Origin: Closterium sp. NIES-65
Taxonomy: Eukaryota; Streptophyta; Zygnematophyceae; Desmidiales; Closteriaceae
DNA: 64,000 nt
Direction of reading: 5' to 3'
Assembly: GCA_948144175.1 (NCBI GenBank)
Contig: CANXME010002104.1
Span: 243,501-307,500 of the forward strand
Below are positions 43,278 through 56,200 of the stretch, one piece after another. Positions within the stretch are counted from its first letter, which is position 1. Every line of letters starts with the position of its first letter. Made by a program: the position numbers and the translations under genes. The notes beneath the pieces were generated by a model. The model was not told the origin of the DNA, made no database searches, and saw only the letters and a list, made by a program, of their open reading frames with translations.

Positions 43278-46200
43278 TCACTCCCACACCATCACCTGTC
43301 CCTGCTGCTGCATTTGCCCCCCCATGTGCATATGTGTATGTGGGTGCATGTGTGGTTGCGGCTGCATGTGCATTTGGGATGGAGTCCCTGCCATGCCATC
43401 CACCATGCCATCAGCATCTGTGTTGCAGTATGCACTGCCATTACCCATGCCATTACCCATGTCATTCCCCATGCTATTCCCCATGTCATTTACCATGCCA
43501 TTCCCCGTCTGCGTGTGGGAAGGGGGTTGCCATGCACTTGGTTGTGCATGCATCATGCCATCTCCCACATATGAGCCAAGGGATGGATCCATGCCATTCC
43601 CCATGCCATCTCCCACATACCCGCTTTGAGATGGACCCATGCCATTCCCCATGCTATTGACCATGCCATTCCCCATGCCATCGCCCATGCCAACCCCCAT
43701 GTCATCGCCCAAGCAAGTGTTGGGAGGGACGCCCATGCCAGTCCCCATGCCATCCCCCATGCCATCACCCATATCATCCCCATAACCATCGCCCATACCA
43801 TCACCCATACCATTCCCCATACCATCAACCATACCATCACCCATACCATCACCTATTCCATCCGCAATACCATCCCCCATACCATCCCCTATACCATCCC
43901 CCATGCCATCACCCATGCACGGGGATTGGTCTGCAAGGCACGCGGTGCGCAGAAGGGTGTGGGGCGACACGGGGCATCCAACGGCCAGGATGAACCGCAG
44001 CGACGGGCAGTTGAGGCGGCAGCCGTAGGCAGATGGGTGCAGTGCGGTGCAGGAGTTCACATTAAGGTGCTCCAGCTGTGGGCAGTCCAGGACAAGCGTC
44101 TGGAGGGGCAGGCAGAGGAAGGGGGGGCATGGGAGGGAAGGGGGCATGGGAGGGGAGGTTAGAACCAAGTCAATGGCTCTATGCTTGTCCAATTGCAGCA
44201 TGAAGTGTTGATCAGCAGCGCACGGAGCAGCATGGCACGAGCCTGAGATCCCTTTGTGTCACCCCTTGAAGCAAGCAGTCACCCCTCACCTGCAGCAGAG
44301 AGCAGCCCCAGAGACTGAGCTTCCTCAGGCTGCTGCTGCGCAGCTCTAACCGCCGCCCCTCCCCTCCTGCCGCCACTCCTCTTGTCGTGCCTGTTGCGCT
44401 TGATGCCCCCATACCACTGCCCTCCCCACCCCCCATGTATCCGTTGCTGCCTTCACCCCCCGCTCCCCCCATTCCCCCATCCATCCCCATCCCCATCTCC
44501 CCCTGATAATCGCCCCCCGCGTCCCCCCACTGTCCCCCGCCGTTCCCCCTCCACCCGTCCGCCATGCCCCCTGCGCCCATGGCGGACGTGGTGCTGGCGG
44601 CGCTGGCGAGGGTGGGGGAGGGCGAGGGGGCGCGGGGGAGCAGCGACCGCCCCACGTCTAGCAGCTCCAGATTGGGCAGGCGCTGCACCAATGCCTGCAC
44701 GCCACGTGGCGTGATGCCAGGGCAGGCGGCGAGGAGGAGGTGTGTGAGGGAGTGAGAGAGCGAGGCGCTGGTGTGGGGGAAGGGAGGAGGGGAGAGAAAA
44801 AGGGGAATAAGGAGGAGATTGATGAGTGTATTGTGCATGAGAGAGGGAACGGAGAGGGAGAGAGAGAAAGGCAGGGTGAGAGTGCACATAGCAAAGGAGA
44901 GCAACAGCAAAGCCGCACCTGATGGCGTGGAGGGCGGCGTCTGAGAGGTTGGGCGAGGCGGAGAGGTCCAGGTGCTGCAGATGCGGACAGGCGCGACAGA
45001 TGTCCGCCACGCCCTCTGATGCGCGTGCATGGGGGAGAGGGAGGGCGCACGGGGGATATAGAGGGGACGCATGAGCGGGAATGGGTGGGTGCGGAAGGAC
45101 GCGATGCGAGGCGAGACGAGAGAGGTTGAGGGCGGAAGGGGAAGGGGAGGGCGAGTGGGTGTACCATCGGTGAGCGAGAGCGAGTGCGTGATGGAGAGCG
45201 CGCAGAGCGACTGCCCGTGTGCGCGCACCAGCGCCGCCACCATCTGCGCTCACACGGCATTGCATGAGACGCGAGGAGACGAGGGGATGAGACGAGAGGA
45301 GACGAGAGGAGAAGAGGAGATGAGGGGATGAGTTGGCGAGGGGACGAATAGTGGAGGGTTGGCAGGAGCAGGTGGCATGAGATGAGCGCACGTCCGGAGA
45401 AGGAGTGCGGCGGAAGGCGCGAGGAGGACAGCACGGCCCTCGCACCAGCGACACACTGCAAGCATGCGACGCGGCGTGTGCAACGAGAGCTGGAAGCGCG
45501 TACCGCGTCGGTGGTGTAAGGTGACGCGATGTGCAGGCGCTCGAGAGGCGCCGCAAGGCTCGCCACGTGGCTGATCACCGCCTCCGCGTGCGCGGGATCT
45601 CCGCTCATCTGCGCGCTAGCGTGCGCGTGCGTCTGGGAGCACGTGCGCGCGGGCGGAGCGGCGGAGGGCGGAGCGGGCGCGGGGAGGAGGGAGAGCGAGA
45701 GGCGCTGCAGCGCGGGGCACGCGAGGGAGAGGCGCGAGAGGCGCGCGCAGGCGGAGAGAGTCAGCGCCGTCAAGCTGGGGGAGGCGGAAGGAGGGGGGAC
45801 AGGGGGGATGGAGACAAGGAAGAGGAGTGTGGGTTGAACGCGGAGTCGGCAAGAGAAGGGAGAGAAGGGCAAGAAGAAAGACACCCGAGCGTGATGGTGT
45901 GGCAGCGAGTGGACTGTTGAGGGGTGGTGCGCGCAAGCCGAACAGCCCACCACGCGTGGCACGGTGTGATGATATGGCATGGCTTGGCGAGTGGTGCGAC
46001 TGCGACGGGCGACTGCGACGGGAGACGGGACGCTTACGACTGCGAGGCGACGGTGAGCGACGGCAGCGCGATGCATCCGTCCATGTCTACGGCGCGCAGC
46101 GACGCGCACCCATGCAGCAGCGCCGCCATGCCGTTGCTGGGGAGGGGAAGCGGGTGAGGAGAAGAGGGGGGGAGGCGGGGGAGAGACAGAATGGAGAGAA

Positions 46201-48385
46201 GGATGGGCAGAGGGTGAGCCGAGGAGCGGAGACAGCACGGGGTCACACAAGTGGCGAAAGCTATGAGAATTCTGTTCCGTGGGTGAGTCCGGTCACTCCT
46301 CAACGTGGTGTCAGAAGAGTAACTCACTCCGTGACGTGGCATGCGACATTGGGCGCTGTGCGAATGACGAGCGACTCCAAGTAGGGCTGCTCGGCGGCTA
46401 TGCGATGCAGCAGGCGATCGTCCACGCATCTGGCGACAAAGGAACAGCAGGAGAAGAGGAACGAGAGCAGGAGGAGCGGCGTGAGAACCACAGTCACGGG
46501 GAGCAGAAGGAACAGGATCGAGTTGAACCAGGAGAGGAGACGAGAGGACAGCACAGCAGCATCGCGGCAAGACGAGGCGAGACCAGACGAGCCGAGTCGC
46601 GACCAGAGCAGGTCGTACCTGGCGGCTTGCAGCGAGAGGTGCACGAGGCGCGGGCAGCGGCGCAGCATGAAGGGCACGTAGACGAGCGCGTCCGTCGCGA
46701 GCGACGGCGTCGCGTCGAGCGACAGCGCCGCCGCCTCCACGTTGCCCCAGATCTCCGCCGCCAGCCGCCGCCACCGCCGACAGCAGCTGCTCGCGCTCAG
46801 TAGGTCGCGCGGGGGCAGCTGAAACGGAGAGAGGCGTGGGGGAAGGTGGATTAGTGAGAGGAGGGCGCGGGACGGCTGAAAAGGGCAGCGACGGCGCGTG
46901 AAACGCGGCTCGTGACGTGGCGAGATTTCGGATAACGTGGGAAATAATGATAAATCACAGGAACAACGGGTTGTAGGCGGGACATAACGGGATATTAAGG
47001 CCAGTACCTTGGCGAGAATGTTGAGCATGCACATATCCTGGGGACTCCTCTGCACCACCGGCCGCACGGAACCCGCCGCTGCCGGCCCGCTCACCCTGCA
47101 CGACGCACCAATGCGCGACGTCAGAACGTGAGAAACAAGACGGCATGCAGGCATACAGGCAGGGAATTCCGCGGCAAGCAGTCCCGCGTTGAATTGCGCT
47201 GACTCGAGTTTACTCGAGGAGGATTGAGAGTGGACATAGCGCGACCAGAAGCAGCGTACTCACCCGGGGGGACCAGGGCGGAGGCTCGAGTGGGAGAGCG
47301 GCGGGAGGCTGTGCGGGGAGGCGCAGTGGGGCGCCATTCTCGAGGTGATGGCGCCGTGCGCGTTGCCGTGCGCGTGGGTGTGTGCGGCGGGGAAGGAGAA
47401 GTTGGAATCCGACAAGCCGCTGCGACTGGCGGATGCGAGGGGCGGGAGTAGAGGCCGAAAGGGGGGAGAGAGCGGTTATGAAGACGGGAGGAGAATAGCC
47501 GTAAGGCATAGTCCAATTACAGCTTTGCCTGAGCGTGGAGAAGATGCGAGTGGAACGGACACATGGCGAAACGGCGAAGCGTTTCCAGCTTATGGGCGCG
47601 CGAATATAAAATTCTCGGCCTTGCATGATCAATAGCGGACTTCGCGCTACTTTGCTTCAGTACCTGGGGAGGCTGCGGCACGATGCGGTGAGCGCGGGCG
47701 CGGTGAGGCTTATATGCGCGTTCGGCCCGCCCTGGCACGCGGAGGAGCGTCCGCCGTCCGCAGTGTAGGCGTTGGCGGAGTCCGCGGGGCCGGCGGAGGC
47801 GTCGGGGAGGCGCAGCGGCTGCATGTTCCCCATGCTGCACGACGCGGGCTTGCGCAGGTCCGCGCGGGTGATCCCGCTGGGCGAATCGAATCCGCAGTCG
47901 CGGGAGTTGCCGCACGCGCCGCCGCACGATGGGTCGCCGCATCCGACGGAGGACGAGGGGTTGGGTTGATGAGAGTGGGTGTTCGCGTGGTGCGGATTGG
48001 ACTGACACGGACGACGGGCGTACGGCGGTGCGGGAGACGGTGACGTTAGCGGGCACACGTGGCCTTTCTTAGGCTGGCCGCAGCGACGGCAGCGGTACGA
48101 GCCGCGTAGCCTTTTAGGAGTGGGCTCGAGCGCGCTAGATGTTTCCCGCTGCCGCTCCTCCTGCCACTGCTGCCATCGGTCGTTGCTCTCGTTATCCACG
48201 TCAGCATTAGCGTGTGTCCCGCGCACGTCCATGGATTCTGACTGCGATGCGGCTGGGCCAAGTGACGCGGCGTGGAGAGGACTAAGCGCGTCGCTATGGC
48301 CCGCTCCCGGCGGGCGCGGAGCGTTGCAGGCGGACGCTATGGACGTAACGGGGAGCGTAATCGGGCTGGCGATACTAGGACCCAT
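43278..48385 (-). CDS. F-box / leucine-rich-repeat protein
   Basis: Likely substrate receptor of an SCF ubiquitin ligase. Minus-strand exons: 48385-47664, 47425-47264, 47095-47008, 46818-46619, 46429-46328, 46136-46038, 45774-45504, 45243-45165, 45015-44919, 44767-44290 and 44099-43278. Every phase closes, giving 1039 aa. ATG 48385 (MGPSIASP) is used; the upstream codon is GTG. Near residue 95 is a Cys/Lys segment YRCRRCGQPKKGHVC, seen in plant F-box proteins. The F-box spans the exon 3/4 junction (about 310-345: MLNILAK-LPPRDLLSASSCCRRWRRLA). LRRs follow (LVHLSLQAA, LRAVDMDGCIAL, LQRLSLSLL, LQHLDLSASPNLSD, LEHLNVNSCTAL). The arrangement recalls plant FBL15/SLOMO, but orthology is not shown. 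The last exon ends in a ~165-residue Met/Gly/Asp/Asn-rich tail. Exon 10 also contains a Gly/Met-rich insert. Confidence 0.88.
43425..43925 (-). repeat. Coding microsatellite for the Met-Gly-Asp/Asn tail of the F-box protein
   Basis: Irregular 6- and 12-bp repeats based on CCATGCCATC(A/C)CC (plus strand) encode MGDGMGDG-, MGNGM- and MVDGM-type cycles within exon 11. The frame stays open through the array to the TGA at 43278-43280, so the repeat is translated unless the exon ends earlier than modelled. Confidence 0.8.
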
Positions 48386-49975
48386 CACCTAAATTGCCAA
48401 CGTGGTGCTTTTTAGAAACTACGGCTTACGAGTCTGGTAATGCGACCGCTGCATAACCAGCGGCGCTGCAGAGAGATTCGCAAGCCAGACTGCTCGCTGC
48501 TGGAGTTATTGCTAGAAGGGAATTTGCAAAAACAGATTAATAAGCTGGATGACTCGCAATTCTAATATCATGCCTCAAATGGGTGGTTCCGTTGACCGAG
48601 CAATGTTACTCCTACAGAGGAACCATCGACCAAGATTGTGGACTTGACTGTATCTCACATGTAGCACAAAGCGTGTGTACACATTAGGGAGCTGCCAAGC
48701 GTAGTCCTGACCATGGCTGCTCTGCAATGAGTCCATACGCTCTGCCCAAGGCCACGACGCCACACAGCACGCCACCAGGAGCAGTCGCACTGCGAATTCT
48801 CGAAGCATCAAATGTAGTCGACGGCGACAGCGCAAGCGACGCGCTCCGTTGTTCGCCTCTGCGGGTTCTGTCTGAGCCCAAACCCAACTGCCTGTTCTGT
48901 CTGCCCCAGAGACTGCCGTGCCTCGCCTGATGTCGTCATCGACGCCTGACGGGCATCCATCCGCGCATCAAACCGTTCTGATCGCTTCACCCCATGCCTC
49001 TGGCCCCTGTGCTCTCCGCTGGTCTGTTCCCCGTTGCTGCTAATTGGCCCGCCAAACTGGAGCTTCTGCGGAGCCTCTGGCCAATCATGAGAGAGATATG
49101 GGGGGGCAGGCGGAGGAGATGGGGGAAGATGGTGTCTGAGCTACACACATCCGGGTCGCGATGAGGGGGAAGTGACGAGTCGCGACCAGCCCAGGGGGAA
49201 GCGATGTTCGAATTGCTCTGGCGACAGACACTCACAGCACCAGCGAGTCGCGGGTTTTTTTTCATTGGCTTTGGGGTCAGGGATGCCACCGTGGCACTGT
49301 CAGGTCGAGATGCCGGTTTGGCGGGGTTTGTTGAAAATTTTGAGGGGCGAAATTCCAGAGCGACACGAAGAAGAGTCAATCCAGGAGTTTTGATGGCTGG
49401 CAGGTGCTGTTTCAGCCACAGAATGAGTGTGCTCAATTTGAATGTGGCGAGCTGGTGTTGTTGAGTTTGGTCAATAAACGGGTCATATCCGTAACAATGT
49501 TACGGGTGCAATGAATCGAGGTAGCGAGAATTGCACTAAGGTGTCAAACGAGTACAAAATGTGAGCGAAGGCATGAGCGAACATTTATACGCGAAACATG
49601 CAAAACGGTAACGCGGTGCGTGCGAGCTTGCTAGTGCTACGCTGGAGCGAGGCTCGGGCTAGTCCCGAAGCGTAGGCCGATACGGCCATGCCAGCAGTGC
49701 GAGGTTTGGTAAAACAGTGCGCGCGAAGTCGGCGAAGTTCCGTTAGCAGTAACGGGCGAACAATCGGCTGTTGCTGTACGCGATGTAGTCGGCTCCGTAA
49801 GGAATGCCGAGAAAATTCCTTACAAACAACCACCAAAGCGCACCAGCGTAGAATGATCTTTATTACACTGAGCTTTGCATACTACATCATATTTTCATTA
49901 TTCTCTAGATGGGGGGTCCTCTAATGTTACAAGCAAGCATTATACCTACCTCTACCTGTCACAAACATAATGCGC
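48386..49975. other. Intergenic region, no supported gene
   Basis: Between the F-box/LRR start (minus) and the TIM21 stop (minus). It contains the F-box promoter and the TIM21 3' flank. At 49488-49505 CCGTAAC and GTTACGG form a small inverted repeat. The 49500-49930 stretch is compositionally distinct and could be an old repeat, but I found no flanking structure that proves it. Confidence 0.45.
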
Positions 49976-52272
49976 TCATGCTGGAACGTATGATTCCAAC
50001 ATGAGCCTTGCTGGAGATGGGCTCATTACATCAACAAGAAGGTACGTGAACTTCCAAGCTCCGCCGTCATCGCTGTCTTTAAACATCTCAGCGTGCACAA
50101 GGCCCGTGCCCCCTGTACCTCGGATGTGGAATTGAACCTGCCACAAATGAGCACAACAAAATATGGCAGGCAGGGCAATGGAACACAGAGGGACACCACA
50201 ATGAGCGACCGGACCGATCTCGAAAAAGAAAGAAACAAGAAATCTTGTGAACCAGCATGCGAGGTGTACCTGGATCCGCTCCACCCCTTCTTCATCCGTC
50301 CACACGCGGTGGCTGATTCGCTGCCGTGCCGCCCGGTTCCTGCTCTCCTGGCCGTACCCCGTGATGGGCGACCCCAGCCGCGATATCACCTGACGGCCAT
50401 GGCAATGCAAGGTTGATTCAAATCCATGGCATGTAACGAGGAGCACGAGGAACAGTGTGAAATTAGCAGGCACCCAGCAGGAGAGGGCTTGGGAAAAGAA
50501 CAGCTGAAGCAGGTGCTACAAACCGGGGAAAGCATTTGTGGAACGCAAATCAGAAGGTTTTGTGCAGCTTTGTAGGCGTGCACAGAAGAAGATGTGTGCA
50601 AATGGATGTGGGGCGCACCTGAGGGTCGTTCTGCACGCGCTGAAGGGCCTTATTGAACACCTTGTATCTGCAGCGTAGCAAGCACACGAGTCCATCAATG
50701 CAAGGCATGAACATGCAGTACCAAAGTACATCATTCCTCCCTCTCACAGCCAATTAGCAGGCACATGCTTTCACAATGACATGCAAAGCAAGCAACCCGC
50801 AACCCCTCTATTCTTAACCCACAGTTCCCCTCCCCATCTGTGCACATGCACTCCTTGGGCTCCAGCAGCAGCTCCTTGACAACAAAATACACAATAGAAC
50901 CGGCCCCCCTCCCTCCCCTCACACTTTCCCTCCTCCTCCCCCCCCATCCCTTTGCCCCACAGACGCACTCCTTGGGTTCCAGCAGAAGCTCCTTGATGAC
51001 AAAATACGCCGCCCCGGCCGCCACAGCCAGTGCTGCCAGGATGACGATCGAGTAGGATGCGCCCTCAGCGGCGGAGACAGGGCGCTCGGGAATCTTATCA
51101 GTGATGCTGCTGAACACGTCCTCCTCCTCCTGCCGTACCACCTCCCTCCTGCTGCCGCTGTCCTTGTTGCTGCTCCCCTGTGTGGCATACTGCCGATGCT
51201 GCTGGGGGAAAGCATGGGGGGGAAAGCGATGGCATACCTCCTGCCTCCCGGTACCTCCCTCATTGCCCCTGCTGCTGCTGCCGCCCTGCGTGGCGTACCG
51301 CCGATGCTGCTGCAGTAAAGCATGGGGGTGGAGAGAGAGTGAGTGGGTGGTGGGCACTGCTACTGCCACTGCTGACCTTGCTGCTGCTGCTGCCACCTTG
51401 TGAGGCGTATCACCGATGCTGCTGCAGGGCAAGCATGGGGGGCTGGGTGCGAGCTGCATAGTGGGGCATGTCATACATGGTGGGGCATGTCATACATGGT
51501 GGGGCATGTCATACATGGTGGGGCAAACCTGACTTCGCCCCTGGGATATAACATTCCAACCAACCTCCTACCTTCAACACCTACCATGGCAACCCAACTC
51601 AACCCAACCCAACCTACCCCAACCCAAACCACCCCACGCACCCCACCTCACCTGCTGCATTCCAGTTGCTGCTTCCACTGGTCGCAGCACCAACGGCCGC
51701 ATGCCATGTGGCAGGCGGAGAAGTAGCGCGGCGCTCAGCTGCTGTGGCTGTGTGCACGAGTGAAAGGCAGCGGCGGTTACCGGACTGAGACTCATGCGCC
51801 CTCCACCCACAACCTGCACACGAGGCCATCCCAACAGGGGCTGCTGAGGCTGTGACCCCCATGGTTTACAGAGCAGCGCGTGGGCGGGTGACGGGGGGAC
51901 GGCATGGGGGAGTAGGGATGACTGGGGGGGAATGCACTCGAGGGCTCTCAGGGACCGCAGACCGACAGGCGCGGATGCTTGCAGGTGTAGATGCACAGCA
52001 ACGGCCTCCGCTGGCTGTAACAACGTTGCTGCTGCTGCTTTGCTTGCTGCTCCGCCTGTTCCTCCGCCTGCTGCTTCGCCAGCTGCTGCTGCATTCCCCG
52101 CTGCGCTAGGGGCTGCCACGCCATGCGCGGGCCTAGTGGCTAACAGTGATGTGTCCGACGCAACCGCGAGCTGCCACGTGGCAGAGAGCAGCGAATCCCG
52201 TGACGTGGCAGCGGCACACGCTCGCCTCGTGCGGCCGAGCATCCCCCTCAGCTGTTGCGCGCGTGACGCCAT
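49976..52272 (-). CDS. TIM21: Mitochondrial import inner membrane translocase subunit TIM21
   Basis: TIM21 sits in the mitochondrial inner membrane and links the TOM complex to TIM23 and the respiratory chain. Minus-strand exons: 52272-51652, 51201-50969, 50667-50619, 50389-50270 and 50137-49976. All are GT-AG and phases close, giving 394 aa. Exon 1 (207 residues) starts [19 protein letters not shown], Ala/Arg/Ser-rich, a typical presequence, and has a long low-complexity extension. The membrane helix is about residues 257-279 ([20 protein letters not shown]). The intermembrane-space domain follows: [55 protein letters not shown], as in TIM21 of plants and animals. Truncated copies of the exon-2 start and end lie in introns 1 and 2. 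Divergently paired with HMCES (start 53261). Confidence 0.9.
50837..50895 (-). repeat. TIM21 exon-2 3' echo with donor
   Basis: After the true donor at 50968 the sequence coding [13 protein letters not shown] recurs (50843-50895), followed by GTGCAT in place of GTGCGT. It is a copy of the last ~45 bp of exon 2 plus the donor, with C/T-rich spacer between. Confidence 0.8.
51245..51426 (-). repeat. Two TIM21 exon-2 5' echoes
   Basis: Upstream of the true exon 2 (from 51201), two copies of its start follow CAG acceptors: 51312 downward ([13 protein letters not shown]...) and 51425 downward (QHR then a stop codon in place of the Tyr, still recognisable). The spacing is about 110 bp. Only the copy nearest the rest of the exon continues to a donor. 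Confidence 0.8.
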
Positions 52273-53260
52273 GGAACCGCGCCTGGCGCAAGGAAAGGGG
52301 ACCGCGCGAAGTGGGGAGAAGCGGGGGGAATCTGACGCAGGTTTTGCGAAGGAGCGACAGCGGATGAGGAGTGAGTGGGAACGATTTCGGTATTTTTTTT
52401 TTCTGCGAATGGATCTCGCCGACTGCTTTACAGCGTCGTCGAACGTTCTCAATACGTCCTGATTTTGTACGCTCGCGACGTTATTTCGCCAACATTCGCG
52501 CCGACTATCGCCAACTGCCTACGACTCTCGAAGACTGTCGCCGATCTACGAATCCTCGTCAGCGCTGTGCGCGCACTGGTAGACAGATTACCTGCACCCG
52601 TACGGTCTATCTGCGCGCGCAACGCGCTCTTCCGCACAATCACCTCTCCGCACTCGCCGTTCCGCACGCCAGGTCCCGGGAAGAACGCCACAAGCAGGCC
52701 ACAAAATGGCAGAGCACGCCGCAAATGCGAGCCTGAAAACAGGGGGCTGGTGAGAGAAAGAATTCGCTGTACGCGTTAGGAGTGAGACATTCATCGAGAA
52801 GTTAGTTCGATTTACCGGGGTTTTATGGATATCGGCTTGGGCCTGAAGCCTGAAACCATAGTCTCTACACATTTGAGCGTCTTTCGAATATCCGCTGTAA
52901 TATTCACACTGAATCCCTCTACAGCGGATCATATTCCTGGGCGGCAGTCACCACCACCACCATCCACGTCCCTGCTTCCCCGCCACAGGCACAAAAAAAG
53001 GCTTGGCACCAATTCTGCAACATCAACTTGTCCCAGTCGAATCTTACCCTGACGTGCCGTCACTGTGACGATATCACACTAGGCAGGGTTGTGGTGTGCA
53101 GTCGCGTCGCCCAGGTTGAAAATTGAAACTGACCAACGGCTGCGACGGCTTCGCCTTTCGACTCTTCCTGTTCTCCGTTTCCCTAGATTTTCAGCCAACG
53201 CGGTTGACGATTTCGTCCTCCACCTTTACCTCCTAGGCGGTCAATTCAGCCGTCGCCGCG
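52273..53260. other. Divergent promoter region, TIM21 / HMCES
   Basis: About 990 bp between two gene starts on opposite strands. ORFs here lack coding features. No TATA box is obvious. Confidence 0.45.
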
Positions 53261-56200
53261 ATGTGCGGGCGCGCGCGTTGCACGCTGTCGCCAGACGCCG
53301 TCACGCGCGCAACCGGCGCGCGGCCCGATTGGCGCGACCAGCACCTGTGCGTTCTCTGTGTGACTCACCTCCATCTTCTCGTTTTCAGACGACATGCACT
53401 CTCCATATTTCCCGAATCTCGATCTGCCATGAAGCAAGCGACATGCCTCACGCGGAAGACGACGCACCGCGCTGCCTGCTTTCCTCTCTTTACTCTCTGC
53501 TCGTCTCGTTTGCCGGCCGTCGTCGCTCACGTCGCTTCGTTCTCGCATCGCGCGTCGTTTCGTTCGCTTATTCAGCGGGCGCCGCGGCTCATGCACCATT
53601 TCACGCAACTCATAGCACGTGCGCACCTCTGCGCCCGCGCGTGTCTGTGCTGTGCGCGCTTACGGCAGGTTCCGCCCATCCTTCAACGTCGCGCCCGGCA
53701 CCTTTCTGCCCGTCGTCTGCGCCGCCGCTTCCGCCGCCCCGTCCGCCTCCCCGCACGCTGCTTCCGCTTCCGCCAAGCTCGCCCCTGCGGAAGCGGAATG
53801 CGCGGAGGATAGATGTGCGGAGGCGGAAGAAGCGGACGAGGAAGGGCGCGCGCAGGGGGAGATTGGAGGGGGGAGGGGGAAGGCAGGAGAAGCGGAGCAA
53901 CAAGAGCAGGCGGATGAAGAACAAGGGGTACAGGCGGAGGAGGAGCGGAAGCGGCAGGTGGTGGAGGCGGAGGGGGAGCAGAAGGGGCAGGCGGGGGGGG
54001 AGGTGGAGGTGCAGGTGATGAAGTGGGGGCTGGTGCCGTCGTTCTGCAGCAAGACACAGCCGCCCGACCACTTCCGCATGGTGTGACGGTGGGGTGGTGG
54101 GGGGATGATGGTGGGTGCGCGTGGTGGGGGTGATTGTGAAGTTTGCAATGGGGATGATGGTCAACGCACGTGGTGAGGTGCCTCACAGCGTTTCACACAG
54201 CGATTCACTCTCGTCATGCGCCGTCCCTCTTCCCCCAAATTCTCGCTTTCTCTATCCTAATTCGCCTCTTCCCTGCGTTCCCTCCTTTCCGCCTTCTCCC
54301 CTCTCTCTCCTTCCCCTCTCCTTCCCCTCCCCCCACATTCCCTCTCCCCTCCCCCCCCCAGTTCAACGCACGTTGTGAGTCGCTGCACGCCAAGCCGTCC
54401 TTCCGCCGCCTGCTGCCCTCCCAGCGCTGCGTCGTGGTCCTGGAGGGGTGAGCCTACGTTGGCAGATACGCGTCCCAGGGTATAATACGCTAGCGTGTTA
54501 TACGCTGGGTATATACGCGGTACGCCAGGGCTGGCGTACTGGTGATACGCAAAAATACGCTGGGCGAGCAGGTAAAACTTTTTTCCCGGGCAGGGCTAAA
54601 AATTCCTGTTTCAGGGGGGGGGATTGTTTTCCAAGAACACAAGTCTTAAATTTCATAAATATCCAGAAATACATATTTGGGGCTACTTCTCCCCATACAT
54701 CCCCACCCCACCCCACCCTCTAGCTAGCTTCCCCACAACCGATTTCCTTGCGGGGCTTTTCCACCACCACACCTTCCCCATACTCATCCGCCAGCACTGC
54801 ATCCTCTCCTTCCTCCCCCAGCATGTCATCCTCCTCCTCATCCATGTTATAGCCGGGGGGGACAGGGGCATCCGGGATGTTACCGGGCACAACTGTGCTG
54901 CCCCCATCCTTCTTGTACCAATTGCGCACAACGTTCCAGTTGTGCGCAATGTAGACGAGGTCCGCACACTTGGCGGACCCGAGCCGGTTGCGGCGGGCGG
55001 TGTGGACGCCCGCACTGCGCCCAGCCACGCTCGCATTGGGAAGCCGAGACGGGCTGAGTGAGCACCCGGCATGCGAGGGCGGCAAGCTCAGGATACTCGG
55101 TGCTGTGCCACGACCACCACTGCACCATGCTCATCTCCCCCTTCTTCACTGCCTCCCTTGCAGAAATGGCGCCCGGCTTGCCAAAGCTGCCCTCCATGTT
55201 GATGTAGGCCAGCAATGCCTCCTGCAGCACAAGGGAGGCGCGACGAGGGGCGCCATCCTTGCCACGCTTGAAGGTCTTGTTGTCATAGTGGCGCTCGATG
55301 TAGTCCTTGAACACCCGCGTGCACTCCACATCGTTCCTGAAAATTCCCTCCTCCTGGTTGGCCCGATTCAGGATCCGGCCAACCACATGCATGGGGCAGG
55401 CAAGGGAGTTGTCCCACCTGTCCTTCACAATCTTGGTGATGTCTGCCCTCTCTGTCCGAGTCAAGAAGTCACTTGAAGTGTCGAGCTTGTCATTGATGTC
55501 CTCGGTAAGCTGTAGCATGATGTCATACAGCTTACCCATCATGCCTTTCGCGGAAGAGTCCGTGGCCCGCATGACCTTGAATGGCACCGCCATGAGAGAG
55601 GTAAAGAACTCCGCCACCCCCCACCACTCCTCATCCATCACAGCAGCCCTGAATTTCTCAGCTGCTGTCTTCCTATCCTTGTCCGCCGCTGCCCACACCT
55701 TCCACTCGTCGCTGAGCACCATCGCCGCCAGCCCACTCCTCACCTCACATAGCCGGGCCATGGCTATGTATTGTGTCCCGAACCTGGTTCCCGCAGGCTT
55801 GAGCACCTGCTTCCCCCCCACTTTCTTCATATAGGCACGGGTAAAGTGGTGGTTGCGCACGAAGGTAATCATCTCCCCTCCTTTCTCCACAAGCCCCTTC
55901 GCCCATCCCATTTTGCCCATATCTTCCATCATCAGGTCCAGGACATGCGTGGCACATGGCACATGCTCAATGTGCGGCCATGTGCTCGCAATCTTCTTGG
56001 CGGCCGATGCATAGTTGCTGCCGCCATCGGTGCAGACCGCCACCACATTCTCCGGCCCCACCTTATCAATGACGGGGCGGAGAAGGCTGGCGATGTACCC
56101 CCCGGTCTTCGACTCCATGTTGCAGTCCACCGCCTGCTCGAAAACTGCGCCGGAGTCGTTGACAAGGAGCACGTTGGCCTGCGGGCGGCCACAACGGTCG

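Noticed and set aside
49497..49933. Possible solo LTR (TGTTAC... to ...GTTACA)
   Set aside because: The ends are not inverted repeats of each other and no target duplication is visible.
53246..53812. Alternative overlapping ORFs over HMCES exon 1 and intron 1
   Set aside because: The MCGR start with its donor at 53347 and the family motifs in exon 2 fix the true frame.
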